Shown here: one piece after another, positions 48,277 to 56,114 of the stretch | Layout of the letters: each line of letters begins with the position of its first letter | Numbering within the stretch: the stretch's first letter is position 1 | NCBI RefSeq assembly: GCF_001507435.1 | Contig: NZ_LMWH01000059.1 | Coordinates: 62,001 to 126,000, forward strand | Origin: Streptomyces sp. NRRL F-5122 | GTDB taxonomy: Bacteria > Actinomycetota > Actinomycetes > Streptomycetales > Streptomycetaceae | DNA: 64,000 nucleotides | Direction of reading: 5' to 3' | Made by a program: the position numbers and the translations under genes | Notes under the pieces: model-generated | Databases searched by the model: none | Seen by the model: the letters and a program-made list of their open reading frames with translations, nothing else | What the model was told of the DNA's origin: nothing

Positions 48277-49926
48277 ATGAGCACATACGGGGGAGGGCCT
48301 CAACGGCCCGACGAGCCGACGAGTTTCGGACTGCAGGCGCCGCGGCCCGGCGTGCCGTACCCGGGAAACCCGTACGCACAGCCGCAACCGCAGGCGACCT
48401 CCCAGCCCCAGGCCGTCCCCACCCGGGTCGCACCGGACGCGCCGCGGGAGCCGGGGGCCGGGCGGCTCGTCGCAGGCCGCTACCGGCTGCTCGCCAAGCT
48501 CGGCCACGGGGGCATGGGCACGGTGTGGCGGGCCAAGGACGAGACGGTGGACCGTGAGGTGGCCGTCAAGGAACCGAGGGTCCCCGACCACCTCCCCGAG
48601 CGCGAACAGGCCAACGCCTACGAGCGGATGCGCCGTGAGGCACGGGCCGCCGCGCGTCTGGACCATCCCTCCGTCGTGAACGTGCACGACGTGGCGGTCG
48701 TCGACGGCAGGCCCTGGATCGTGATGGAGCTGGTGCAGGGCCGGTCCCTGGGCGATGTACTCCAGGAGGGCACGCTCGGGGTGCGCGAGGCGGCGAGGAT
48801 CGGCCTCGAGGTGCTCGGCGCGCTGGAGGCCGCGCACGCGGCGGGCATCCTGCACCGCGATGTGAAGCCCGCCAACGTCCTGCTCGGCCGGTACGACCGG
48901 GTCGTGCTGACCGACTTCGGCATCGCGCAGATCGAGGGCGAGACGAATCTGACGGACACGGGTGGCTTCGTCGGCTCGCCCGAGTACATCGCGCCGGAGC
49001 GGGTGCTGGGCCGGCGCCCCGGGCCGGCGTCCGATCTGTGGTCGCTCGGTGTGGTGCTGTACGCGGCGACGGAGGGTGTCTCGCCGTTCCGCCGCGCCAA
49101 CACCCCCGCCACTCTCCAGTCCGTCCTCCACGCCACTCCGACGGCCCCGGCCCGCGGTCCGCTCGCCGACGTGATCAACGGCCTGCTGACCAAGGAGCCC
49201 GAGCGACGCCCGGACGCGGCCGAGGTCCGGCGTCTGCTGCAGGAGGCGGTGAGAGAGCCGCAGCCGACGCAGGGTGTGCCGCTCACCGTCCCCGGCGGCC
49301 GAGGCGTGCGTCTCGGCCGCAAGGCGCTGCTCGGGATCGGCGCCGCGGTCGTAGCGGCGGCGGCGGTGATCGCTCTGGTCGTCGCGGACCCGTTCGCGGG
49401 GCCGCTGCCGGACGGCTGGAAGCAGCACCGGGAGAAGGCGCTGGGCGCGACGCTCGCGGTGCCCGCGAACTACCGGGTGTACAGGCCCGCGAAGGACGAC
49501 ACCGACAAGAACTGGGTGACGTACTCCGATCTGAGCGGCAGCATCTCGGTCGTGCTGCATCTGGCGCGGGGGTCCGAGGACAGCTCCCATCAGATCAAGG
49601 ACTCCTCGGCGGCCGAGATGTACGCGGAGAACGGCGAGTTCAAGGACAGCGGCGCCTACGAACTGCAGATGGCATCGGGTCCGAAGAAGACGCACCCGGA
49701 GGTGATCCGCTACCGAGGCCGGCCGGCCGCGCAGAACACGGTTGCCTATACGACGAACGACAGCCGGAATCCGCTTCCGCGCGAGCTGAAGATCTTCTAC
49801 TACAAGAACTCGGCCGGCGACATGTACAAGCTCACCGTCGGCTACCCCGGCGACGGCGACTTCACGGAGCGCGGACGTGAGGTGGCGCGCACGGCGATCG
49901 CGAACCTGGGCGTCGACAGGTTGTAG
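48277..49926 (+). CDS. Membrane Ser/Thr protein kinase, array member 5
   Basis: A 549-residue kinase. A Pro/Gln-rich N-terminal extension of 60 residues is unique in the array. It has GHGGMGTVWRA, VAVK (Lys98), HRDVKPAN (193–200), DFG (213–215) and APER. The transmembrane helix (about 349–370) is followed almost directly by LPDGWKQHREKA and ATLAVPANYRVYRP, without a long linker. The ATG at 48277 begins the frame's coding bias. It is 92 bases after member 4 and is the last kinase. Confidence 0.92.
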   Translation: MSTYGGGPQRPDEPTSFGLQAPRPGVPYPGNPYAQPQPQATSQPQAVPTRVAPDAPREPGAGRLVAGRYRLLAKLGHGGMGTVWRAKDETVDREVAVKEPRVPDHLPEREQANAYERMRREARAAARLDHPSVVNVHDVAVVDGRPWIVMELVQGRSLGDVLQEGTLGVREAARIGLEVLGALEAAHAAGILHRDVKPANVLLGRYDRVVLTDFGIAQIEGETNLTDTGGFVGSPEYIAPERVLGRRPGPASDLWSLGVVLYAATEGVSPFRRANTPATLQSVLHATPTAPARGPLADVINGLLTKEPERRPDAAEVRRLLQEAVREPQPTQGVPLTVPGGRGVRLGRKALLGIGAAVVAAAAVIALVVADPFAGPLPDGWKQHREKALGATLAVPANYRVYRPAKDDTDKNWVTYSDLSGSISVVLHLARGSEDSSHQIKDSSAAEMYAENGEFKDSGAYELQMASGPKKTHPEVIRYRGRPAAQNTVAYTTNDSRNPLPRELKIFYYKNSAGDMYKLTVGYPGDGDFTERGREVARTAIANLGVDRL

Positions 49927-50128
49927 CGAAGTGCGTCCGGCGTTCTCGCCGCGGACGGGGGGCCCCGGGCCAGGGCCCGCCCGAAAGTCGCCACCGGCGC
50001 GGTGATCTCCTGACAACGCCCTGATCAGCGCATTTGCTGCCAGCGGTCACTGGCGCGGTGTGGACACCCCGTGAAAGCCCGTTACCGACGGGTACCCAAA
50101 CCCTCCGACCCGTCATACCCTGCGCGTC

Positions 50129-51769
50129 ATGACGGACTCGCAGGCCCCGGAGAAGGCCACCGACAAGACCGGTTCGGGCACGGCCGGCACCAATCCCCTC
50201 GCGCCGTCCCCCGCCGGCGCCCGCACCGCCGTCGACGTGGTCACGCCCGAGCTGGTGGCCCAGCTCACCAAGGGAGTGGTCGGCTCCGGCCGCACCGCCA
50301 ACCACACGCCGTTCACCGGTGAGAAGCTGGCGGACCTGCCCGAGTCCACGCCCGAGGACGTGGCCGAGGCGTTCGCGCAGGCCCGCAAGGCCCAGCCGAC
50401 GTGGGCGGCGACGCCCGTGCGGCAGCGCGCCGCCGTCCTGCTGCGCTTCCACGACCTGGTGCTGGAGCGCCAGGCCGAGGTCCTGGACCTGATCCAGCTG
50501 GAGACCGGCAAGGCGCGCCTGCACGCCCACGAGGAGGTGCAGGCCGTCGCCGTCGCGTCCCGCCACTACGGCCGCAAGGCGCCCTCGTACCTGGGTCCCA
50601 AGCGGCACACGGGCGCCGTGCCCACCCTGACCCGCGTCACCGAACTGCGCCATCCGCGGGGCGTCGTCGGCCAGATCGCACCCTGGAACTACCCCCTGGA
50701 ACTGTCGGTCGGCGACGCGCTCCCGGCCTTCGTCGCGGGCAACGCCGTTGTGATGAAGCCCGACACGGAGACCTGCCTGACCGCGTTGTGGGCACGGGAC
50801 CTGCTGATCGAGGCGGGGCTGCCCGCCGAGGTGTTCCAGATCGTCATCGGCGACGGCCCGGTCGTCGGCCCGGAGGTCGTCCGGCACGCCGACTACGTCT
50901 CCTTCACCGGTTCCACCCGCACCGGCCGTGAGGTCGCCCAGGGCGCCGCCGCCCGTCTCGTCGGAGTCTCGCTCGAACTCGGCGGCAAGAACGCCATGCT
51001 GGTCCTCGAGGACGCCGACATCGAGAAGGCTGCCGCAGGCGCCGTGCGCGCCTGCTTCTCCTCGGCCGGCCAACTCTGCATCTCCATCGAGCGGTTGTAC
51101 GTCCACGAATCGATCGCGGACGCCTTCCTGGAGCGTTTCGCGGCCCGCACCAGGGCGCTGCGGCTCGGCACGTCCCTCGCGTACGGCGCGGACATGGGTT
51201 CGCTGGTCGGCGAGCGGCAGTTGCAGACCGTGACCCGGCATGTCGAGGAAGCCCAGGCCAAGGGCGCGAAGGTGCTGGCCGGCGGGGTCGCCCGCCCGGA
51301 CATCGGTCCCTACTTCTACGAGCCCACCATCCTCGACGGGGTCGAGGCGCCCATGTCGGTCTGCGCGGAGGAGACCTTCGGCCCGGTCGTGTCGATCTAC
51401 CGTTTCAGGACGGAGGACGAGGCGGTCGAGCGCGCCAACTCCACGGCGTACGGCCTGAACTCCTCCGTGTGGACGAAGGACGGGCGACGCGGCCGCGCGG
51501 TCGCCGCCCGGCTGCGCACCGGCACGGTCAACGTCAACGAGGGCTATGCGCCCGCGTACGGCAGCGTCCAGTCACCGATGGGCGGCATGAAGGACTCGGG
51601 GCTCGGCCGGCGCCACGGCTCCGAGGGCATTCTCAAGTACACCGAGGCCCAGACCGTGGCCCATCAGCGGCTGCTGCCGATGGCGCCGTCGCTCGGCATG
51701 GACGACGAGAAGTACGCGGCGTTCATGAGCCGCAGCCTTCGGGTGATGAAGGCGTTCCGCCTCCGCTAG
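50129..51769 (+). CDS. Succinate-semialdehyde dehydrogenase (NADP-type aldehyde dehydrogenase)
   Basis: A 546-residue aldehyde dehydrogenase. It has PWNYPLELSVGDALP and MKPDTET for cofactor binding, the general base in LELGGKN (Glu283), and the nucleophile in SSAGQLCIS (Cys317). EETFGPVVSIYRF and SPMGGMKDSG complete the family. The N-terminal 40 residues are low-complexity. Annotation as the succinic-semialdehyde enzyme is by general resemblance; another aldehyde is possible. The GMC oxidoreductase starts 29 bases later, so the two probably act in one pathway (alcohol or sterol to acid). Confidence 0.85.
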   Translation: MTDSQAPEKATDKTGSGTAGTNPLAPSPAGARTAVDVVTPELVAQLTKGVVGSGRTANHTPFTGEKLADLPESTPEDVAEAFAQARKAQPTWAATPVRQRAAVLLRFHDLVLERQAEVLDLIQLETGKARLHAHEEVQAVAVASRHYGRKAPSYLGPKRHTGAVPTLTRVTELRHPRGVVGQIAPWNYPLELSVGDALPAFVAGNAVVMKPDTETCLTALWARDLLIEAGLPAEVFQIVIGDGPVVGPEVVRHADYVSFTGSTRTGREVAQGAAARLVGVSLELGGKNAMLVLEDADIEKAAAGAVRACFSSAGQLCISIERLYVHESIADAFLERFAARTRALRLGTSLAYGADMGSLVGERQLQTVTRHVEEAQAKGAKVLAGGVARPDIGPYFYEPTILDGVEAPMSVCAEETFGPVVSIYRFRTEDEAVERANSTAYGLNSSVWTKDGRRGRAVAARLRTGTVNVNEGYAPAYGSVQSPMGGMKDSGLGRRHGSEGILKYTEAQTVAHQRLLPMAPSLGMDDEKYAAFMSRSLRVMKAFRLR

Positions 51770-51798
51770 ACAGCACCAACTCTCGACGAGGAGAGCAC

Positions 51799-53604
51799 GT
51801 GTCACAGGAGAACTCCGTCCGCGATCAGGGCGACGACGCCTACGACTACGACGTCGTCGTCGTCGGCTCAGGCTTCGGCGGTTCGGTCACCGCGCTGCGT
51901 CTGACCGAGAAGGGCTATCGGGTGGGTGTCCTGGAGGCAGGCCGCCGCTTCACGCGTGAGTCGCTGCCGAAGAACTCCTGGGATCTCAGGAACTACCTGT
52001 GGGCGCCGGCCCTGGGTATGTACGGCATCCAGCGCATCCACCTGCTGGGCAATGTGATGGTGCTCGCGGGCGCCGGGGTCGGCGGCGGCTCCCTCAACTA
52101 CGCCAACACCCTCTACGTCCCGCCCAAGGCCTTCTTCGACGACCCGCAGTGGAAGGGGATCACCGACTGGCAGGAGGAGTTGAAGCCGTACTACGACCAG
52201 GCGCGGCGCATGCTGGGCGTGCGGCTCAACCCGACCCTCACGCCGTCGGACGTCCATCTCAAGGCGGCCGCCGAGCGGATGGGCGTGGGCGACACCTTCC
52301 ACATGGCGCCGGTCGGCGTCTTCTTCGGCGACGGCGAGGACGCGGACGGCACGGTCACGGTCACGCCCGGCGAGGAGGTCCCGGACCCGTACTTCGGCGG
52401 CGCCGGACCCGCCCGCCGGGCCTGCACCGAATGCGGCGAGTGCATGACGGGCTGCCGCCACGGCGCGAAGAACACCCTGAACGAGAACTACCTCTACCTG
52501 GCCGAGAAGGCCGGTGCGGTCGTCCACCCCATGACGACGGTCGTGTCGGTCACGGACGACTCGCAGGGCGGATACGCCGTCGCGACCCTGCCGACGGACG
52601 ACAAACGCAAGGGCGAGGGGCGGCTGTTCAAGGCGCGGCAGGTCGTCGTCGCGGCGGGTACCTACGGGACGCAGACCTTGCTGCACCGCATGAAGACCAA
52701 CGGCCAGCTGCCCCGGATCTCGGACCGGCTGGGCGAGCTGACCCGCACCAACTCCGAGGCGCTGGTCGGCGCCCAGACGGACGACCGCCGTTACCGCAAG
52801 GCGCACGGCGGGGCCAAGGCCGACTTCACGCAGGGTGTGGCGATCACGTCCTCGATCCACCCGGACGGGGACACGCACATCGAGCCGGTCCGCTACGGCA
52901 AGGGGTCGAACGCGATGGGCGGACTGTCGATCCTCCAGGTCCCCTACGCGGACGGCTCCTCGCGCGCCCTGGCCTGGCTCGCCAACGTGGCGCGCCACCC
53001 GTGGCTGCTGGTCCGGTCCCTGTCCAACCGCCGCTGGTCGGAGCGGACCATCATCGGCCTGGTGATGCAGTCGCTGGACAACTCCCTGACGACCTATCTG
53101 AAGCCGAAGGGTCCCGGCAAGGGACTGCTGACCGCCCGGCAGGGGCACGGCGCCCCGAACCCCAAGCAGATCAGGACCGCCTCGACGGCGGCGTCCGCGA
53201 TCGCCGAGGAGATCAACGGCTTTCCCGGCAGCAACGTGGGTGAGCTCATGGGCACCCCGCTGACCGCCCACTTCCTCGGCGGCTGCCCGATCGGCGCCTC
53301 GCACGAGGAGGGAGTGATCGATCCGTACCACCGGCTGTTCGGCCACCCCGGCATCTCGGTGGTCGACGGGGCCGCGGTGTCCGCGAACCTGGGCGTCAAC
53401 CCCTCGCTGACGATCACGGCCCAGGCCGAGCGGGCGATGTCGTACTGGCCGAACAAGGGGGAGCTCGACCCGCGTCCGGCACAGGGCGCGGGGTACGAAC
53501 GCCTCAAGCCGGTGGAACCCCTGCATCCGGCGGTGCCGGTGGAGGCGTTCGGGGCGCTGCGACTGCCGTTCCTCGGAATGCCGGCGGTGCCGCCGAAGAA
53601 GTAG
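51799..53604 (+). CDS. GMC oxidoreductase, cholesterol-oxidase-like, with four-Cys cluster
   Basis: A 601-residue flavoprotein. It has the FAD loop VVVVGSGFGGSVTAL (about 19–33), VLEAGRRF, and the GAGVGGGSLNYAN signature. HFLGGCPIG and GVNPSLTITAQAER form the C-terminal FAD site. An insert carries Cys209, 212, 215 and 219 (CTECGECMTGC), resembling an iron–sulfur motif and followed by RHGAKNTL, as in ChoD-like actinobacterial GMC proteins. True sterol oxidation is not assured. The GTG at 51799 has GAGGAG upstream. It is co-directional with the aldehyde dehydrogenase. Confidence 0.88.
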   Translation: MSQENSVRDQGDDAYDYDVVVVGSGFGGSVTALRLTEKGYRVGVLEAGRRFTRESLPKNSWDLRNYLWAPALGMYGIQRIHLLGNVMVLAGAGVGGGSLNYANTLYVPPKAFFDDPQWKGITDWQEELKPYYDQARRMLGVRLNPTLTPSDVHLKAAAERMGVGDTFHMAPVGVFFGDGEDADGTVTVTPGEEVPDPYFGGAGPARRACTECGECMTGCRHGAKNTLNENYLYLAEKAGAVVHPMTTVVSVTDDSQGGYAVATLPTDDKRKGEGRLFKARQVVVAAGTYGTQTLLHRMKTNGQLPRISDRLGELTRTNSEALVGAQTDDRRYRKAHGGAKADFTQGVAITSSIHPDGDTHIEPVRYGKGSNAMGGLSILQVPYADGSSRALAWLANVARHPWLLVRSLSNRRWSERTIIGLVMQSLDNSLTTYLKPKGPGKGLLTARQGHGAPNPKQIRTASTAASAIAEEINGFPGSNVGELMGTPLTAHFLGGCPIGASHEEGVIDPYHRLFGHPGISVVDGAAVSANLGVNPSLTITAQAERAMSYWPNKGELDPRPAQGAGYERLKPVEPLHPAVPVEAFGALRLPFLGMPAVPPKK

Positions 53605-53612
53605 CGGAACCG

Positions 53613-53658
53613 AAGAAGAAGGACCTGAGCCCCCCTCCGAGCCCAGGTCCTTCTTCTT
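53613..53658. terminator. Bidirectional terminator between GMC oxidoreductase and surface protein
   Basis: A perfect 15-base stem (AAGAAGAAGGACCTG and complement) with a 16-base C-rich loop. T-rich on the + strand end (TTCTTCTT) and likewise on the other strand, it serves both converging genes. Confidence 0.92.
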
Positions 53659-53712
53659 GTGTGCGAGGCGCTCGGGACGCCTGACGCAGTCTGTGCGGCG
53701 GTCCTTCAGGCC

Positions 53713-54753
53713 TTACGCGGCCTGACCACCCGTCTTCCGGCGCCGCACCGCGAACACGGCACCGCCACCGGCGACGACCGCGATACCGCCGACCAGGGCG
53801 ATCATGGGCAGGGCGGAGCTGGAGCCGGTCTCGGCGAGGCTGCCCGTGGCGTCGACCTCGCTCACCTCGGTGAGGGAGCCGCCGGTCTGCGGCTTGGCTT
53901 CGTTCGGGTGACCGGCGTCGGAGCCCGCGGCGAGGATGTCGAAGAAGTAGATCCAGCCCTTCGGGTCATCGGCCATCCAGCAGCCCTCGGCGTCCGAGTA
54001 CTGGGCGAAGCCGCCGGTCACGCCGATGGCGTCCGGCACCTTGCCGCTGACGCTCAGCCGCAGCTTGAACGAGGTCGACTGACCGGCGCCGAGCGAGAAC
54101 GCGGGGAACGTGCCACCCTCGCCCGCGGCGTCCGCGACCGTGTGCCACGTGCCGCTCGCCGAGTCGAAGACCTCGACGGCGATCTTGCCGGAGTAGTCCT
54201 TCCCGTCCCAGCCTTCCGCGGCGACACCGATGAGCGGCTTGATGTCCTTGATCTCGTTGTCGCCGTGGTTGGAGACGTTGAACGAGAACGCCTTCCAGCC
54301 GCTGCCCGCGACGATCGTCTCGGGCAGGCCCGACAGACCGCTGCGCAGATCGGCGCTGAGCTGGGTGGTGTCGTTGCCGTCCTCGTCGGTGCAGAGGTCG
54401 GCGGGCTCGGACGGCTCGGTCGAGGGCGTGGCGGAGGCCGGCGGGGTGGAGACGGGTGCCGACTGCGTCGGGGTCGAGCCGGTCGGGTTGTCGGCCGTCT
54501 GCGAGGCGGGCGCCGCCGTCCCCGGCGTGGTCGCCGTGTCGGAGGTCGCCGGCGCCGAGGTCGGCGGGGTCGACTCGGGCTCCGTGGTGGGAGGAGTCGA
54601 TTCGGGCGTCGTCTCCGGGGCGGTCGTGACGACGCTGGTGTTCGTGTCCGTGCTGGGCGCGTCGTCCGCGAACACGGCCGGCGCCGACACGAGCGCGAGT
54701 GGTGCTATGGCGGTGGTCGCCGCCGCGGCGACCAGAACGCGACGAAGCTTCAT
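53713..54753 (-). CDS. Sortase-anchored cell-surface protein (LAETG)
   Basis: A 346-residue secreted protein. It has a signal peptide (1–29, ending AVFA), then a Thr/Pro/Ser-rich stalk (30–115), a folded domain of about 160 residues (WKAFSFNVSNHGDNEI, then FDSASGTWHTVAD), and a sorting signal. The signal is LAETG (306–310), a hydrophobic helix and RRRK. LAxTG is the motif for class E sortases in Streptomyces. Two cysteines (about 120 and 257) could form one disulfide. The ligand is unknown. Confidence 0.9.
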   Translation of the reverse strand: MKLRRVLVAAAATTAIAPLALVSAPAVFADDAPSTDTNTSVVTTAPETTPESTPPTTEPESTPPTSAPATSDTATTPGTAAPASQTADNPTGSTPTQSAPVSTPPASATPSTEPSEPADLCTDEDGNDTTQLSADLRSGLSGLPETIVAGSGWKAFSFNVSNHGDNEIKDIKPLIGVAAEGWDGKDYSGKIAVEVFDSASGTWHTVADAAGEGGTFPAFSLGAGQSTSFKLRLSVSGKVPDAIGVTGGFAQYSDAEGCWMADDPKGWIYFFDILAAGSDAGHPNEAKPQTGGSLTEVSEVDATGSLAETGSSSALPMIALVGGIAVVAGGGAVFAVRRRKTGGQAA

Positions 54754-54852
54754 GAAGACCTCGAGAAGTCAGGTGTGCCGTGAGAGACACGGCGCAAACT
54801 GGGGGGAGGCCTCCGCGTGTGGGGCGCGGGTCGTGGCCCTTGATTCGGTAGG

Positions 54853-54918
54853 TGTGACCCGTGGGGCATGTGAACGGTTGCACGGGGTTCACACAGTTTT
54901 TATGTGGCCTGGGTCACA
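54853..54918. promoter_or_regulatory. Clustered TGTGA/TCACA half-sites upstream of the LAETG gene
   Basis: An outer pair, TGTGACCC (54853) and GGGTCACA (54911), encloses an inner pair, TGTGAAC (54869) and GTTCACA (54887). Each pair is a perfect inverted repeat. The region is 100–165 bases upstream of the gene. Half-sites resemble CRP-type operators, but the spacings are not those of a classic CRP site. Confidence 0.45.
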
Positions 54919-55497
54919 TCGACGGCGAATGGCCGAAACCCGGTCAGGGTCGAGGCGGACGCGGGGTGCAGACGCCGTCCGGCGGCAGACGAAGGGCCCC
55001 GCGGCGAGGGGGTCCCCTGTTCGTCGTCAACGACGCGGGGAGGACCGCGGGGCCCTTCGTTCGTCAGCACCGACGTCAGGGCGGCGTCGGTGCCATGAGC
55101 GGCGCCGGGGGGTTGCGCCGCTTGTCTGTGTGCGCCGGTCGGCCGGCGGGCTCGATGCTGGTCGGAACACGGCCTCCGCAACCGCTTCGACCGACCTCGA
55201 CGGGATTCCGCCGGTCGGCCCCGGGCGTCCCCGGAGCCGACCGTTCTCTGGGTGACCGGGCTGCTGTCCCCTGCCGTCCGGTCACATCCCTGGGGCGAGG
55301 TCCCACGACGCACGGCACGATCCGTACGTCTCATCACCCCAGCGGAGCCACGCGTGGTTCTCTCGGGCCCGCCCCTGGCTGACACGGACACCGGGCACAA
55401 CGAACTTCGTGGGGTGGCGGTCACGCGCCGTACGGGTGAGAGGGCATACGAACGTGAGTGCAGCGGACGTTCGTCGCAGGCGGATCCGCCCGAGCCT
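54919..55497. other. Long gap without a supported gene
   Basis: Several open frames cross this stretch on both strands, but none shows codon bias, a ribosome site or a recognisable product. The one distinct structure is the large hairpin at 54989–55060. Confidence 0.6.
54989..55060. terminator. Large hairpin in the gap downstream of chorismate mutase
   Basis: A perfect 16-base inverted repeat (ACGAAGGGCCCCGCGG and complement) encloses about 40 bases that themselves fold (GGTCCCC with GGGGaGGACC, and CGTCGT with ACGACG). It could be a terminator for a read-through transcript, or a structured RNA. Confidence 0.55.
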
Positions 55498-55800
55498 TCA
55501 GATACGGCCCCGGCACAGCTCCAGAAGGGTCATGGCGAGGGACGTGCCGGGCTTGCCGAGAGCCTCCCGGTAGCGGCCGAGGATCTCCATCTCGCGGGAG
55601 AGGTTCACACGCCGGCCGCCCGAGGAGATACGGGCCTCCTGGACGACGGCGGAGACGGCCACGCGCTCCTGGATGAGGCCGATGATGCGGTCGTCGAGCG
55701 TGTCGATGCGCTCGCGGGCGCCGTTGATCACGTCGGCGGCCTCGGGGGTGTGGGCGCCGGTCTTCTCGGCGGTCGTCTGCTCGCTGGCGGTAGCGGTCAT
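55498..55800 (-). CDS. aroQ: Chorismate mutase, AroQ type
   Basis: A 100-residue all-helical enzyme converting chorismate to prephenate for Phe and Tyr. The first helix has INGARERIDTLDDRIIGLI and the second VAVSAVVQEARI, with the charged residues expected at the active site. NLSREMEILGRYREAL follows. The ATG has GAGGAG nine bases upstream. A 190-base leader with an apparent Phe/Tyr attenuator precedes it, which supports the functional assignment. Confidence 0.92.
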   Translation of the reverse strand: MTATASEQTTAEKTGAHTPEAADVINGARERIDTLDDRIIGLIQERVAVSAVVQEARISSGGRRVNLSREMEILGRYREALGKPGTSLAMTLLELCRGRI

Positions 55801-55863
55801 GGCGGGGGCTCCTCACGGGGGGTCGGGATGAGGTGTCCCGGATCGGCACGGTCCGCAAACGCC

Positions 55864-55896
55864 AGGCGCCCCGGACCGTAACGGCCCGGGGCGCCT
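55864..55896 (-). terminator. Attenuator terminator before chorismate mutase
   Basis: A perfect 11-base stem (AGGCGCCCCGG and complement) plus an inner CCG/CGG, followed on the transcript by GGCGTTTGCGG. It lies between the leader-peptide stop and the aroQ ribosome site. An upstream segment (55944–55950) can pair with its left arm and loop (55882–55888) over seven bases, giving an antiterminator. Confidence 0.7.
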
Positions 55897-55917
55897 CGGA
55901 AGTCGCTTGTCAGTGGC

Positions 55918-55989
55918 TCAAGCAGCACGACCATGGCAGCCGGCGGGCCGGTTGCCATAGGTAAAGACGAAGATCGTGTGCGCGAGCAT
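55918..55989 (-). CDS. 23-residue leader peptide with Phe/Tyr codons
   Basis: An ATG six bases after a −10 hexamer opens a 23-codon frame, [17 protein letters not shown] followed by six more residues, then TGA. Within five codons it has two Phe and one Tyr codon (TTC, TTT, TAT); TTT and TAT are rare in this genome. Immediately after the Tyr codon a hairpin (55930–55962) can form. The layout is that of ribosome-mediated attenuation, controlling chorismate mutase by charged Phe/Tyr tRNA. The mRNA would be leaderless. Function is inferred from structure alone. Confidence 0.65.
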   Translation of the reverse strand: MLAHTIFVFTYGNRPAGCHGRAA

Positions 55990-55995
55990 GCGCCC

Positions 55996-56024
55996 AGTAT
56001 GCCCGGGGCGGCGCCGGGGTCCAA
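55996..56024 (-). promoter_or_regulatory. Promoter of the leader peptide–chorismate mutase unit
   Basis: TTGGAC (56019–56024) and CATACT (55996–56001) on the minus strand are spaced by 17 bases. The expected start point falls at or within a base or two of the leader-peptide ATG. Confidence 0.6.
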
Positions 56025-56114
56025 ACAGGCTCGTATCGTGAGACGGGGGTCACCCGCGCCCACCCCGTTAGAATCGGTGGCACAGCCCCCTGTCAAGCCG
56101 CCGGAAGGCAACAC

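Noticed and set aside
55076..55318. An 80-codon minus-strand frame ending just before the large hairpin
   Set aside because: The hairpin position is suggestive of a terminator, but third-position G/C is far below that of neighbouring genes and the composition is random-like.
54861..55382. A 173-codon plus-strand frame in the gap before chorismate mutase
   Set aside because: No codon bias, no ribosome site, Arg/Pro/Gly-rich composition, and it reads through the large hairpin.
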